Below, piece after piece: positions 34,360-41,593 of a DNA stretch of 41,593 nucleotides. Origin of the DNA: CAZLDI01 sp964558415 (GTDB lineage Bacteria > Chloroflexota > Dehalococcoidia > SM23-28-2 > RBG-16-64-32); NCBI GenBank assembly GCA_964558415.1, contig CAZLDI010000021.1, positions 1-41,593 of the forward strand, given 5' to 3'. Both the position numbers and the translations under genes were made by a program. Under the pieces are notes generated by a model. The model was not told the origin of the DNA. It worked only from the letters and a program-made list of their open reading frames with translations, and searched no databases. How positions within the stretch are numbered: the first letter of the stretch is position 1; every line of letters begins with the position of its first letter.

Positions 34360-35178
34360 CTGGCCCGGAAGAAATCAAAGCAACCGTCCCAACGCATCAC
34401 AAAGGCGTCCAGCACCCATCGCGCGATGCGACGGGCGCTCGCTATCGCCGGCGTGATGGCGGCTGTCATAGGGAGCATCGCGATCCTGGCGCCCTTCGGT
34501 GCGGATGTCGCCGGGTTGTCATCGGACGGCGACTCGGTACGGCGGGCGGTGATCCTGGACCAACTCAGCCTTACGGCTCGAAACCCCGCCTTCGCGCAGG
34601 ACGCCACGGTGACGCTTGAGGCTGCCGGGTACGAAGTGACATACCTCGAGGGCGAGCAGGTCACAGTCGCCGCTTATCGCGAGCTACCCAGAGGCGACTA
34701 CGACCTGGTGATACTGCGAACACACTCCACCGCGGAGGTCTCACGCGGGGAGGAGGACGTGACGTCGGTCAGCCTGTTCACCAACGAACCGTACAGCGAA
34801 GAGGAGTATCGCGAGGAACAGCTGCAAGGGCGGTTGGGTTTCGCGTACTACACAGAGGACGGTCCGCGGTTGTTCGGGATAACAGCTGACTTCATCCGAG
34901 ACAGCATGGAGGGGGACTTCGACGACGCCATAGTGTTGGGAATGGGCTGTCAGGGGCTGATAAACCAGCTGGCTGCGGAGGCGTTCGCAGACAAGGGAGC
35001 GAGCACGTTCATCGGCTGGGACGGCCTGGTGTCCGCCCAGCATACGGACGCCGCCACGCAACGGCTTCTTGAGCATATCGTGGCCGACGGGACCGCTCCC
35101 GAGCAGGCGGTGGCGTTGACGATGTCTGAAGTGGGAGTGGATCCTGATTATGGGAGTTCGCTGGTAGCGAGTCCGTAG
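34360..35178 (+). CDS. Membrane-anchored caspase-fold-like protein, CTG start likely
   Basis: About 272 residues. An AGAGGAG ribosome site lies 9 nt before CTG 34360, giving LARKKSKQPS, basic residues and then one membrane segment; the first ATG is 34426 (250 residues) and lacks a site. The exterior part alternates strands and helices like the caspase/gingipain fold: RRAVILDQLS, then YDLVILRTHS with a candidate catalytic His (100, counted from ATG 34426), then AIVLGMGCQGL with a candidate catalytic Cys (175), and GWDGLVSAQHTD. It could be a Cys peptidase that processes or anchors the neighbouring surface proteins. The family is my own reading by pattern; I cannot name it, and it could be an inactive relative. 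Confidence 0.62.
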   Translation: MARKKSKQPSQRITKASSTHRAMRRALAIAGVMAAVIGSIAILAPFGADVAGLSSDGDSVRRAVILDQLSLTARNPAFAQDATVTLEAAGYEVTYLEGEQVTVAAYRELPRGDYDLVILRTHSTAEVSRGEEDVTSVSLFTNEPYSEEEYREEQLQGRLGFAYYTEDGPRLFGITADFIRDSMEGDFDDAIVLGMGCQGLINQLAAEAFADKGASTFIGWDGLVSAQHTDAATQRLLEHIVADGTAPEQAVALTMSEVGVDPDYGSSLVASP

Positions 35179-35207
35179 AAAGGGCACAGTGAGCGCGGCC
35201 AACTGAC

Positions 35208-35241
35208 ACCGCTCGCCCACGAGTGCCTCGGGACGAGCGGT
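35208..35241. terminator. Hairpin between caspase-like and SDR genes
   Basis: ACCGCTCG (35208-35215) pairs perfectly with CGAGCGGT (35234-35241) across an 18-nt loop. It lies 30 bp past the stop of the caspase-like gene and could end its transcript. No T-run follows. Confidence 0.4.
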
Positions 35242-35284
35242 GCGAGAGACGCGGCCGAACGACCCTCCATCCCATTCGTTAGAG

Positions 35285-35313
35285 TTGACACTCTGCACTT
35301 GATTAAGGACTAT
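35285..35313 (+). promoter_or_regulatory. Candidate promoter of the SDR/propeller operon
   Basis: TTGACA (35285-35290) is followed after 17 bp by GACTAT (35308-35313), a weak -10. It is about 50 bp before the SDR start. The -35 match is perfect but the -10 is poor, so it remains tentative. Confidence 0.4.
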
Positions 35314-35364
35314 GACGGTACTTCCTTCGATAGGATCAGGATGGTAGGCAAGATTGGAGGGCGC

Positions 35365-36210
35365 ATGGGACGGCTGGACGGCAAGGTCGCTGTGATCACG
35401 GGAGGCGCCAGCGGGATCGGCGAGGCCACGGTGCGGCTATTCGTCGATGAGGGTGCGCGGGTCGTGGTGGCAGACATCCAGGACCGCAAGGCAGAGACGC
35501 TGGTCGACACGCTCGGCGGCGCGGCCGTGTATCAGCGCACGGACGTGAGCCAGGAGGAGGACGTGCGTGCGGCGGTGCAGCGTGCCGTGGACGAGTACGG
35601 GCGGCTGGACTGCATCTACAACAACGCAGGGTTTGGCGGGGCCGTGGGTCCGATCGAGGAGATCCCGGTGGACGAGTACGACGCGACGATGAACGTGCTG
35701 TTGCGCGGGGTATTCCTGGGCATGAAGCATGCGGCGCCGGTGATGAAGGCACAGGGGAGCGGCAGCATCATCAGCACGGCCAGCGTCGCGGGACTGCGGG
35801 GCGGGGACGGTCCGCACATCTACAGTGCCGCAAAGGCTGCCGTGGTCCATCTCACGCGTTCGGTGTCGCTGGAGCTGGCCGAGAGTGGCGTGCGGGTGAA
35901 TTGCATCTGCCCGGGCGGGATCGCAACGCCGATCTTCAAAGGAGCGATACTTCCGGACATGGAAGACTCCGCTGTGGTGGAGATGGTGAAGCCGTTTCTG
36001 GTGCAGTTCCAGCCGATCAAACGATCGGGCCTGCCGGAGGACATCGCGCGGGCGGCGTTGTGGCTGACCAGCGACGAATCATCGTTCGTGACCGGTCAGG
36101 CAATCGTGGTGGACGGCGGCTTCACGGCCGGACGGAAGTGGTCGGAGCAGCCGGAGATGATGCGCCAGCACCGGCCGATGCGATCGCCGGACGGGATGGT
36201 GGGGCGATGA
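35365..36210 (+). CDS. Short-chain dehydrogenase/reductase (SDR)
   Basis: A 281-residue Rossmann oxidoreductase. Cofactor loop TGGASGIGEAT near residue 13, DVSQ at the adenine site (Asp), NNAG near 87, catalytic Ser in STASVAGLRGG, Tyr-x-x-x-Lys in YSAAKAA and the C-terminal PGGIATPIF. Asp in VVVADIQD after strand 2 favours NAD(H) over NADP(H). The substrate is unknown. ATG 35365 has GGAGG 4 nt upstream; earlier in-frame ATGs lack a site. Its stop overlaps the propeller gene start by 4 bp. Confidence 0.93.
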   Translation: MGRLDGKVAVITGGASGIGEATVRLFVDEGARVVVADIQDRKAETLVDTLGGAAVYQRTDVSQEEDVRAAVQRAVDEYGRLDCIYNNAGFGGAVGPIEEIPVDEYDATMNVLLRGVFLGMKHAAPVMKAQGSGSIISTASVAGLRGGDGPHIYSAAKAAVVHLTRSVSLELAESGVRVNCICPGGIATPIFKGAILPDMEDSAVVEMVKPFLVQFQPIKRSGLPEDIARAALWLTSDESSFVTGQAIVVDGGFTAGRKWSEQPEMMRQHRPMRSPDGMVGR

Positions 36211-37394
36211 TCATCGTCGCTACGAGAAGTCTGGTCGTCACCGCTCGCTGCACGCTCGCGACGATCCTGATTGTAGCGGTCTCGTTCCTTGCGGCGGGAA
36301 CAGCGCGTGCACAGTCGCCGGTCGCAGAACCGGGGTGGCAGCTGACGAGGCTGGCCAGCGACGTCTCGACGCTCAGCGGCGCGGAGGCGCTTGCGCTGGG
36401 GGCGGAGAATGGCGATCTCGTCGTCCGTAGTTTGCAAGACCCTGCCGGAACGAACGTAGAGCTGGCGACGGTGTCACCTGAAGGCGATGTCCGTGTTCTC
36501 GCGTCTTTTCCTGCGCTCAGGAACTCCAACGCATCGGGGATCGCGATCGACGGGACAATGGGTAGCGTGATCGTGGCGGACGAAGCCGGCGGATCGCGTG
36601 GGAGGATCGCGCTGATAGAACCGGACGGCCTGACCGACGCGACGCTGTTCGACGTACCCTGGGTCATGAACCCTAAGGGCAATGGCACCGGTCAGCAGCA
36701 GTTCGCCCTCGACCCCGCTGACCCCGGGCTCCTTTACTTCTGGGACAGCACCGTATCGAAACTGTTTCTTCTCGACAGGGGAACCGCTGACCTGCAGGAG
36801 TTACTCGCCCTCGACGCGGCAGGGCCGGAAGGCGAACACATCTCCACGTTTACGAACGATGTTGCTTTCGACACCGGGACCGGGACGCTGCTGCTGACGG
36901 ACAGCGCATCGGGGAGCATGCTGGAGGTAGATCCGGACGCCTTCCCAGCCACAGTTAGTACCCTGTTCGAAGGCCTGAGCGCTCCAAGGGCCGTGGCCGT
37001 GGATAGCGAAAACGGAGACGTGTACGTGACGGCGGGGAACTCTATCTACGCCGGGCACAGGGGTGATACTGAGATGGCCCGGATCGCGAATGGGTTCCAG
37101 CAGCTTTCCGACATCGCCCTGGGCACAAGCAGCAAAACGAGTGCGACCACGCTGTATATCGCGGACAAGACCGAGGATGCGGTCTACGAGCTCACCCGAG
37201 AGCCAGCGCCTGGGACGGCCAGCACGTCGCCCCGGGACAATGAGGAGACCGCCGGCGCGACGGTTGATCCTGCGACAACGGACGACGGCTCGGGATTCCC
37301 GTGGTGGATCGTGGTGATCATCGTTGCGGCCGTGGCTGTCCTGGTGCTTCTTCTCTTGTGGGCGAGACGCCGGCGAGCCAGCGATAGAAGCTAG
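36207..37394 (+). CDS. Surface-anchored beta-propeller protein (SMP-30/NHL-like)
   Basis: A 395-residue exported protein. The signal peptide ends near AAGTARAQ. The body has repeated blade-like segments (ASGIAIDGTMGSVIVADEAGG, FALDPADPGLLYFWDSTVSKLFLLD, NDVAFDTGTGTLLLTDSASGSMLEVD, PRAVAVDSENGDVYVTAGNSIY) as in NHL/SMP-30-type propellers. A Thr/Asp linker, one membrane segment (about 362-382) and an RRRR tail follow. ATG 36207 overlaps the SDR stop (ATGA), which fixes the start. Propellers of this kind bind ligands or partners, or act as lactonases; no catalytic set is clear, so function is unknown. It converges on a cupredoxin gene. Confidence 0.82.
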   Translation: MIIVATRSLVVTARCTLATILIVAVSFLAAGTARAQSPVAEPGWQLTRLASDVSTLSGAEALALGAENGDLVVRSLQDPAGTNVELATVSPEGDVRVLASFPALRNSNASGIAIDGTMGSVIVADEAGGSRGRIALIEPDGLTDATLFDVPWVMNPKGNGTGQQQFALDPADPGLLYFWDSTVSKLFLLDRGTADLQELLALDAAGPEGEHISTFTNDVAFDTGTGTLLLTDSASGSMLEVDPDAFPATVSTLFEGLSAPRAVAVDSENGDVYVTAGNSIYAGHRGDTEMARIANGFQQLSDIALGTSSKTSATTLYIADKTEDAVYELTREPAPGTASTSPRDNEETAGATVDPATTDDGSGFPWWIVVIIVAAVAVLVLLLLWARRRRASDRS

Positions 37395-37498
37395 TACCCA
37401 GCTGCCCAACGCCAGGAACATTTGAGCGCGGCATTGTCGCTACTATCCGGGGTGCATTCCGCGGTGACCGGCCCGGCCGCGCGAGGGAATCGCAGGCC

Positions 37499-37909
37499 TC
37501 AACGTTCGGTGACGTAGACGGCACCTGCCATCCCATAAGCCTCGTGTCCCGGCAGGTGGCAGATGTATTCATATTCCCCGGCTTGGTCAAAGGTCAGCGT
37601 CGTGGTGCGCGTCGATAGCGCCGGAATCGTCACTTCCGTCGGGATCTCCGCATGGAACGGTTCGCTGCCGGTGCGATGCCGTTCGTGCACGTCGGGCGGG
37701 CCAACGATCCATTCGTGCTCGATGGGGTCATTGTTGCGGAGGGACATCGTGACTGGCATGCCGGCCGGTACCGTGATTGCCTCCGGCTCGAACCGCGAGA
37801 AGTGAATGCGGACCGTCGCCTCAGCGGAGGCGCCATCAGCGCAGCCGCTCGCAAGGAGTACGAGCACGGCTGCGGCCCACGGCAGCGCTCTTAGCGCCGG
37901 CCGCGCCAT
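37499..37909 (-). CDS. Type-1 copper cupredoxin lipoprotein
   Basis: A 136-residue protein with signal peptide and lipobox LLASGC (Cys23). The cupredoxin domain has His65 (IEHEW) and the C-x4-H-x4-M loop (Cys117, His122, Met127) of plastocyanin/auracyanin-type copper proteins, with an extra His118 next to the Cys. It probably carries electrons on the outer face of the membrane. The start is taken as ATG 37909 (an upstream ATG at 37921 also fits), inside the end of the DUF2330 gene, so the two are coupled. No obvious connection to the SDR/propeller pair. Confidence 0.88.
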   Translation of the reverse strand: MARPALRALPWAAAVLVLLASGCADGASAEATVRIHFSRFEPEAITVPAGMPVTMSLRNNDPIEHEWIVGPPDVHERHRTGSEPFHAEIPTEVTIPALSTRTTTLTFDQAGEYEYICHLPGHEAYGMAGAVYVTER

Positions 37910-38961
37910 GTCCGGATCCAAGCGGGCCGGAGGCTCAGACCTGCCACCATCACCAGCACCACCGCCGCCACCACGGCTACCGCCCAGCCGATCGCGGACG
38001 AGGAGTCTTGCGAAGGTATCACGTCTGATATCGCGTCCGGCAGGTCCAAGCCCGCGTCGACGCGGGACGGGCTACCGGCGCCGCTCGTGTCTACGGCGAG
38101 GTCAAAGCGCAAGTCAGCGGCCGCGCTATCGACCTCTAGCCTGGTCAGCCATCCGGACTTCGGCACCCAGCTCCCTCCGGCATCGGTGCGCAGGTCAGTA
38201 AGCAATACGTCGTTCGCCTGCGCGCTGTGCGTTAGCTGGAGCCCGGCGCCGGGAGCGGGAAGCACGGACGGCTTCTGATCCGTCAGCAAGAACACGTCGG
38301 CCTCAACGCGGTCCGCCGGCTGCTTTCCTAGACCCAATATGCGCAGCGGAACCCAGGGGTTGGTGGTGGGAATCGTCAGGTGCACAGGGGTGCCGTCGCC
38401 GAGCTGCTGTCCGCGGGCAGCGGCAGCATTGCCGTCAAAAACGGCAGCGAGGAAGATAGGGCTCCGCGTGGAATAGAAGTCAAGGACTTCCGGTGCGTCC
38501 GGTGACAGGCGGAACCCGTGATCCTTCGCCCAGGCGGCGATGTCAGGGGCGCCGCCCTTGAGGACGGTGATGTCCAGCGCGTCTATGCGGGTTTCCAGGA
38601 GCACTTCTGCGCCCCGAGCACTGTCATCCAGAGTCGCTAGCGCAGCCGCCTCGGGCACCGGTGGATCAGTCTCGCGCAGGAGCCGCTGCAGCGTCCAGTC
38701 GCCGCCGCGCTCGACATTGGTGGGCACGCCCGGCAAGGGGATCAGCGAACCGAACTCGCCGCCGCCTCCCTGGAACTGAAACGCGGTGATATAGTGCTCC
38801 ACCCCGCCCGTGTAACCGGCAAGCGTGGTTGTGCGGCCGAGGTTGACTGCGCCGTTCGAGCCGATGAGCCCGGCGCAGGCGTCTGCCGAACTGGGCCCGG
38901 CGATCAGTGGCAGCGCCGCCAGGGCCGCGGCTGCCAGGAGCATTGTCGTGAGTATTCGCAT
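37891..38961 (-). CDS. DUF2330-family exported protein with membrane tail
   Basis: A 356-residue protein. Signal peptide ending SSADACAG, where the conserved DUF2330 opening (CAGL...GRTTTLAGYTGGVEHYITAFQFQG) starts; long beta-rich exterior domain; C-terminal membrane segment (about 328-350) and a basic RTWRGRR tail. DUF2330 has no established function. The start is ATG 38961 with GGGAGG 6 nt upstream. A cupredoxin gene overlaps its 3' end by 19 bp, suggesting a redox or copper-linked role. Confidence 0.87.
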   Translation of the reverse strand: MRILTTMLLAAAALAALPLIAGPSSADACAGLIGSNGAVNLGRTTTLAGYTGGVEHYITAFQFQGGGGEFGSLIPLPGVPTNVERGGDWTLQRLLRETDPPVPEAAALATLDDSARGAEVLLETRIDALDITVLKGGAPDIAAWAKDHGFRLSPDAPEVLDFYSTRSPIFLAAVFDGNAAAARGQQLGDGTPVHLTIPTTNPWVPLRILGLGKQPADRVEADVFLLTDQKPSVLPAPGAGLQLTHSAQANDVLLTDLRTDAGGSWVPKSGWLTRLEVDSAAADLRFDLAVDTSGAGSPSRVDAGLDLPDAISDVIPSQDSSSAIGWAVAVVAAVVLVMVAGLSLRPAWIRTWRGRR

Positions 38962-39080
38962 GTTTGTCCTCCCGGAGGCAGTTGCCTCTTGAGGAGTAGA
39001 CGGATGCTGATCCCGAAAGGTTCCCCCCGACGTAGAAATGACCGACGCGCGCGCCGACACCTGATTCAATGAGTGAGGTT

Positions 39081-39222
39081 TGGGGCGGGAGACGGGGCTC
39101 GAACCCGCGACCCTCTGCTTGGGAAGATTAGGCTTCGCGATTCGTATCTAGCGAAGTGCTAATCCGACGATTTCTGAGTGGTTTGGCCCTCTGTCTCCAG
39201 AGGCCATGACCTAAAACTCCAG
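39081..39222 (-). repeat. Direct repeat copy A with tRNA-Gly (CCC) 3' half
   Basis: Read on the minus strand, 39126-39081 is the 3' half of a tRNA-Gly: loop TTCCCAA (anticodon CCC), anticodon-stem strand GCAGA, T-arm GCGGG/CCCGT with TTCGAGC loop, acceptor CTCCCGC, C and encoded CCA. The matching 5' anticodon strand is missing. A further ~95 bp upstream, including a GGCCTCTG-GAGA-CAGAGGgCC hairpin, is shared with copy B at 40639. The rest of 39223-39492 holds no gene. Confidence 0.8.
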
Positions 39223-39492
39223 GGCGTCCGCCCGTGAGTCATCGCTTCTCGGGCAACATGCTACCACTATTGCGCTCAGACATCCCGCCAGCTCACCTCG
39301 TACACCCGCACTGGGTCCTCTTCGCTACGAACTCGCCGCGGTCGCACGACAGCCGGAGTGCTAGAAGCCAACTGGGCGACAGTTGCTTGGCGGTGGCGCG
39401 GGACGACCCACCACGTAGCGCAGAACGCCGATCACGTCTGGCCCGCCGTGACCGAGCCCATCGCAGACCGCGTGTGCGAGCCGGTGGGACAA

Positions 39493-40545
39493 TTATCGTT
39501 CACGCGTTATTCCGCGGCGCGCGTGACGGGCGCCGCGGGGGGGCGGCGTCGAAAAGTTCGGCATGATGTCCCGCTTGCAGCGCCGCAGCTGGTCGATGCC
39601 GCCGGATACCGTCAGCAAGACATACTCCGCCCCGGCATTTCTCACCGCATCGAGCAAATTGTGAATCTCATCGGGGGTTCCGAACAGGGCATGGGCCTCG
39701 GTCTCGCCGGCTTGGTCGGCATAGGCCAGAACGTGCGAGCCGATTTTGCCGTCGGGCGAACGCGACACCGCAATAGTGCGCTGAGTAAATTGCGCCAGTC
39801 GCGCCAACGCGGCCTCGGTGTCGGCCTTATCCTTTGATATATAGATCTGGCGCGCGACGGCGACCTGCATCGGATTGAATGCAAGTCCGTGAGACTCGCG
39901 TTCGGCGCGGTAGATCGCGATGCGCTCGCCGATCGCTTTTGGGCTCGCATACTGGTCGAGAATAAGATTGAACCCGCGCGCCGCCGCGCGGCGGATCGAC
40001 GCTGGATTTCCAGCGGCGACCCAGAGCGGCGGATGCGGCTGCTGCGCCGGCGGTGGCTCGACCACGATGTCCTCGAACGTCCAGAAACGGCCATGATGGG
40101 AAAAGCGCGTTCGCGACAGCCACGACCGCGTGATCACCTCAATCGCTTCCTCGAAGCGTGCCTCGGCTTCCTCCTGCGCGATGCCGAAACCGGCGAATTC
40201 GTTGTGCCGGTAGCCCTTGCCGATCCCGAAATCGAGCCTGCCGCCGGAGAGCAAATCGAGGGTCGCCGCCTGTTCCGCCAGCAGCACCGGATTGTGCCAG
40301 GGTAACACTATCACCGCGGTGCCGAGGCGCAGCGTGGTCGTGCGCATCGCCAGCCCCATCAGCAGCATCAGTGTGGCGGAGACCTGGTTCCAGCCGGTGA
40401 AATGGTGCTCCACCAAAAAGCTCGAATAGAATCCGAGCACCTCGGCTTCGACATTGAAGTCGAGATAGTCGCGAAACCCCTGCCCGGTTTCCGGACCGAA
40501 CGCGCCGTTGTCGGCCTGCGCCGAACAAACCAAACCGAACTGCAT
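39493..40545 (-). CDS. LLM-class flavin-dependent oxidoreductase in a repeat-bracketed segment
   Basis: A 350-residue luciferase-like monooxygenase family protein. Marks: EVLGFYSSFLVEHHF, LGTAVIVLPWHNPVLLAEQAATLDLLSGGRLDFGIGKGYRHNEFAGFGI and PLWVAAGNPASIRRAAARGFNLI. It is only distantly like the other LLM enzyme at 11079-12077; its style is closer to proteobacterial (Bradyrhizobium-type) members, which is an impression. The ATG at 40545 has no ribosome site. It stands alone between two direct repeats carrying tRNA-Gly halves, so horizontal arrival is likely. Confidence 0.92.
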   Translation of the reverse strand: MQFGLVCSAQADNGAFGPETGQGFRDYLDFNVEAEVLGFYSSFLVEHHFTGWNQVSATLMLLMGLAMRTTTLRLGTAVIVLPWHNPVLLAEQAATLDLLSGGRLDFGIGKGYRHNEFAGFGIAQEEAEARFEEAIEVITRSWLSRTRFSHHGRFWTFEDIVVEPPPAQQPHPPLWVAAGNPASIRRAAARGFNLILDQYASPKAIGERIAIYRAERESHGLAFNPMQVAVARQIYISKDKADTEAALARLAQFTQRTIAVSRSPDGKIGSHVLAYADQAGETEAHALFGTPDEIHNLLDAVRNAGAEYVLLTVSGGIDQLRRCKRDIMPNFSTPPPRGARHARRGITRER

Positions 40546-40638
40546 GGCGGAAGTTTACGGCGTCGGAGAGCTACGGTGACCTTCAGATTCCACGACAAGG
40601 ACCGCTGTTTCGGGACTGAGAGTCACGGAAATCGTATC

Positions 40639-40781
40639 TGGAGCGGGAGACGGGGCTCGAACCCGCGACCCTCTGCTTGGGAAGATTAGGTTTCGCGATT
40701 CGTATCTGGCAAAGCCCAATCTCCACGAATTCGGAGTGAATTGGCCCTCTGTCTCCAGAGGCCATGACCCTAAAACTCCAG
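40639..40781 (-). repeat. Direct repeat copy B with tRNA-Gly (CCC) 3' half
   Basis: Minus strand 40684-40639 is the same tRNA-Gly 3' half as copy A, with U discriminator and CCA (CTCCCGC-T-CCA), the bacterial Gly pattern. The first 48 bp from the acceptor strand are identical to copy A; overall the ~139-bp repeats share most positions. A 10-mer TCGTATCTGG occurs on both sides of the half (40632-40641 and 40700-40709). No 5' tRNA half and no integrase gene are near. The remaining 40782-40891 has no gene. Confidence 0.8.
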
Positions 40782-40891
40782 ACCATTATGCGTTCATGAT
40801 TGCGTTGCCCACAACCTGTGCCATGTTCGTATTGACAGCCCAAATGCGCCGCCGGACGATTGAATTGCGGGGGTAGTATAGGAGGTCAAAA

Positions 40892-41140
40892 GTGGCCGGA
40901 CGAAATGAACGGCATGTAGTCCCCAACCCCAAAGGTGGCTGGGACGTGAAGAAGCCCGACGCGGAGCGGGCGAGTTCACATCACGACACAAAGTCGGATG
41001 CGGAAAAGCGACCGAACGACATCCTTCGCAACGACGGCGGAGGCGAAGCCGTGATCCACGGTAAGGACGGGAAGATCCAGGACTCGGATACCGTTGCACC
41101 GGGCAACGACCCGAACCCGCCCAAGGACACGCGCCACTAG
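40892..41140 (+). CDS. DUF2188-family small protein
   Basis: An 82-residue acidic/basic hydrophilic protein matching the DUF2188 pattern: RHVVPNPKGGWDVKKP, DTKSDAEKRPNDILRNDGGGEAVIHGKDGKIQDSDT and a PGNDPNPPKD end. Function unknown. The start is GTG 40892 with a near-perfect AGGAGGT 5 nt upstream, so translation is expected to be strong. 186 bp without a gene follow. Confidence 0.92.
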   Translation: MAGRNERHVVPNPKGGWDVKKPDAERASSHHDTKSDAEKRPNDILRNDGGGEAVIHGKDGKIQDSDTVAPGNDPNPPKDTRH

Positions 41141-41326
41141 AGCAAAGGTCGCTATCCCCAACCGGGGACAAGAATATGCCAACGACTCGCCGCCATTCAA
41201 CTTGCCCATCACGCCGCGCGTCGTCATCTGATACGGCAGCTGGTGCTGTCGCCTCTGCGGCCCTCCGGCGGGCGATCCGCCGAACTGCACCTGCCGGCCA
41301 CTGTGGGGACGGATTGGCGACTTGCC

Positions 41327-41593
41327 CTAGGACTTCGCTTTCCTCGAAGGTTTCGACTTGCCAGAACTGTTGAGGGCGATCGCCTGGCGAACGAGCGCCT
41401 TGAAGGCGGCCTCGTCAACTTCTTCTCCTTGGTGTATGTCGATCGCGCGGCGTGCGTTTCCGTCGAGACTCGAGTTGAAGAGACGGACCGGATCCTTCAG
41501 AGACGCGCCCTTGAAGAAGGTAAGCTTCACGACATTTGTGTAGGATTCGCCAGTGCAGATGATGCCGTCGTGCGACCAAATCGGAGTGCCCAT
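41327..41593 (-). CDS. DUF1801 (YdhG-like) protein, N-terminus beyond right edge
   Basis: At least 88 residues with the DUF1801 pattern: PIWSHDGIICTGESYTNVVKLTFFKGASLKDP and RAIDIHQGEEVDEAAFKALVRQAIALN, then a basic Lys/Ser tail. Family members are usually about 130-150 residues, so the start codon lies outside the window even though an ATG falls at the edge. Function unknown. Confidence 0.88.
   Translation of the reverse strand: MGTPIWSHDGIICTGESYTNVVKLTFFKGASLKDPVRLFNSSLDGNARRAIDIHQGEEVDEAAFKALVRQAIALNSSGKSKPSRKAKS

Noticed and set aside
35901..36206. A long 5' extension of the propeller gene inside the SDR gene
   Set aside because: The extension is a shadow of the SDR gene; the ATGA overlap, with the signal peptide starting at 36207, fixes the start.
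39081..39290. A tmRNA, or an intron-split tRNA-Gly, at copy A (a GCGGGAT plus GTGGTAGCAT stretch at 39288-39255 resembles a 5' acceptor and D-arm)
   Set aside because: No tmRNA tag frame or 5' GUUUCGACGGGG-type segment is present, and copy B has no such 5' half. The acceptor match breaks at position 7, and an intervening ~130 nt fits no known bacterial tRNA intron.

Overview
The window is high-GC bacterial DNA with dense, mostly minus-strand gene strings, many 4-bp start/stop overlaps, and frequent GTG/TTG starts. The gene set combines flavin-dependent luciferase-like oxidoreductases, acyl-CoA catabolism, DUF4331, SigK/RskA regulation, thrombospondin-type-3/MopE-like secreted proteins and big VWA/DUF11 surface proteins. 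It fits an uncultured Chloroflexota (Dehalococcoidia-like) soil or groundwater bacterium. That assignment is an inference from gene content and style; no rRNA is present.

Layout. 1-2245: the edge of a tRNA-Met (CAU), a membrane GGDEF protein with a GGNEF active-site motif, and an APH-family kinase. 7653-2299: a promoter followed by a four-gene minus-strand operon (GNAT acetyltransferase, two membrane-anchored unknown proteins, one with an apparent frameshift, and a 1024-residue secreted Asp/Cys-rich repeat protein). 8111-9773: alpha/beta hydrolase, GNAT and DUF167. 9862-12886: enoyl-CoA hydratase, LLM oxidoreductase and acyl-CoA dehydrogenase. 13032-19491: cupredoxin lipoprotein, ECF sigma factor, anti-sigma factor, DUF4331 protein, TPR protein and NicO-type metal permease, a candidate sigma-controlled envelope/metal module. 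19544-24930: leucine degradation genes (methylcrotonyl-CoA carboxylase beta and alpha, methylglutaconyl-CoA hydratase, HMG-CoA lyase). 24938-29097: an iron/metal locus with divergent arms. One arm is an FtsX/MacB-like permease and an ABC ATPase fused to a YHS domain; the other is FTR1 iron permease, an EfeO-like cupredoxin lipoprotein and a DtxR-family regulator. A perfect DtxR-type palindrome lies on the promoter between the arms.

29172-37394: a strong promoter, a 1627-residue VWA/DUF11 surface protein with seven ~127-residue repeats, a terminator, a membrane-anchored protein that looks caspase-like and seems to start at CTG, then an SDR and a surface beta-propeller protein. 37499-38961: a DUF2330 protein and another type-1 copper lipoprotein. 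39081-40781: two direct repeats, each containing the 3' half of a tRNA-Gly (CCC) with encoded CCA, bracket a single LLM oxidoreductase gene, which looks like a small acquired cassette. The right end holds DUF2188 and a partial DUF1801 gene.

The most interesting points are the YHS-ABC fusion beside an iron operon with a well-placed DtxR box, the sigma/DUF4331/TPR/NicO module, the tRNA-half-bracketed cassette, the caspase-like neighbour of the VWA protein, and the NDGC-repeat operon.
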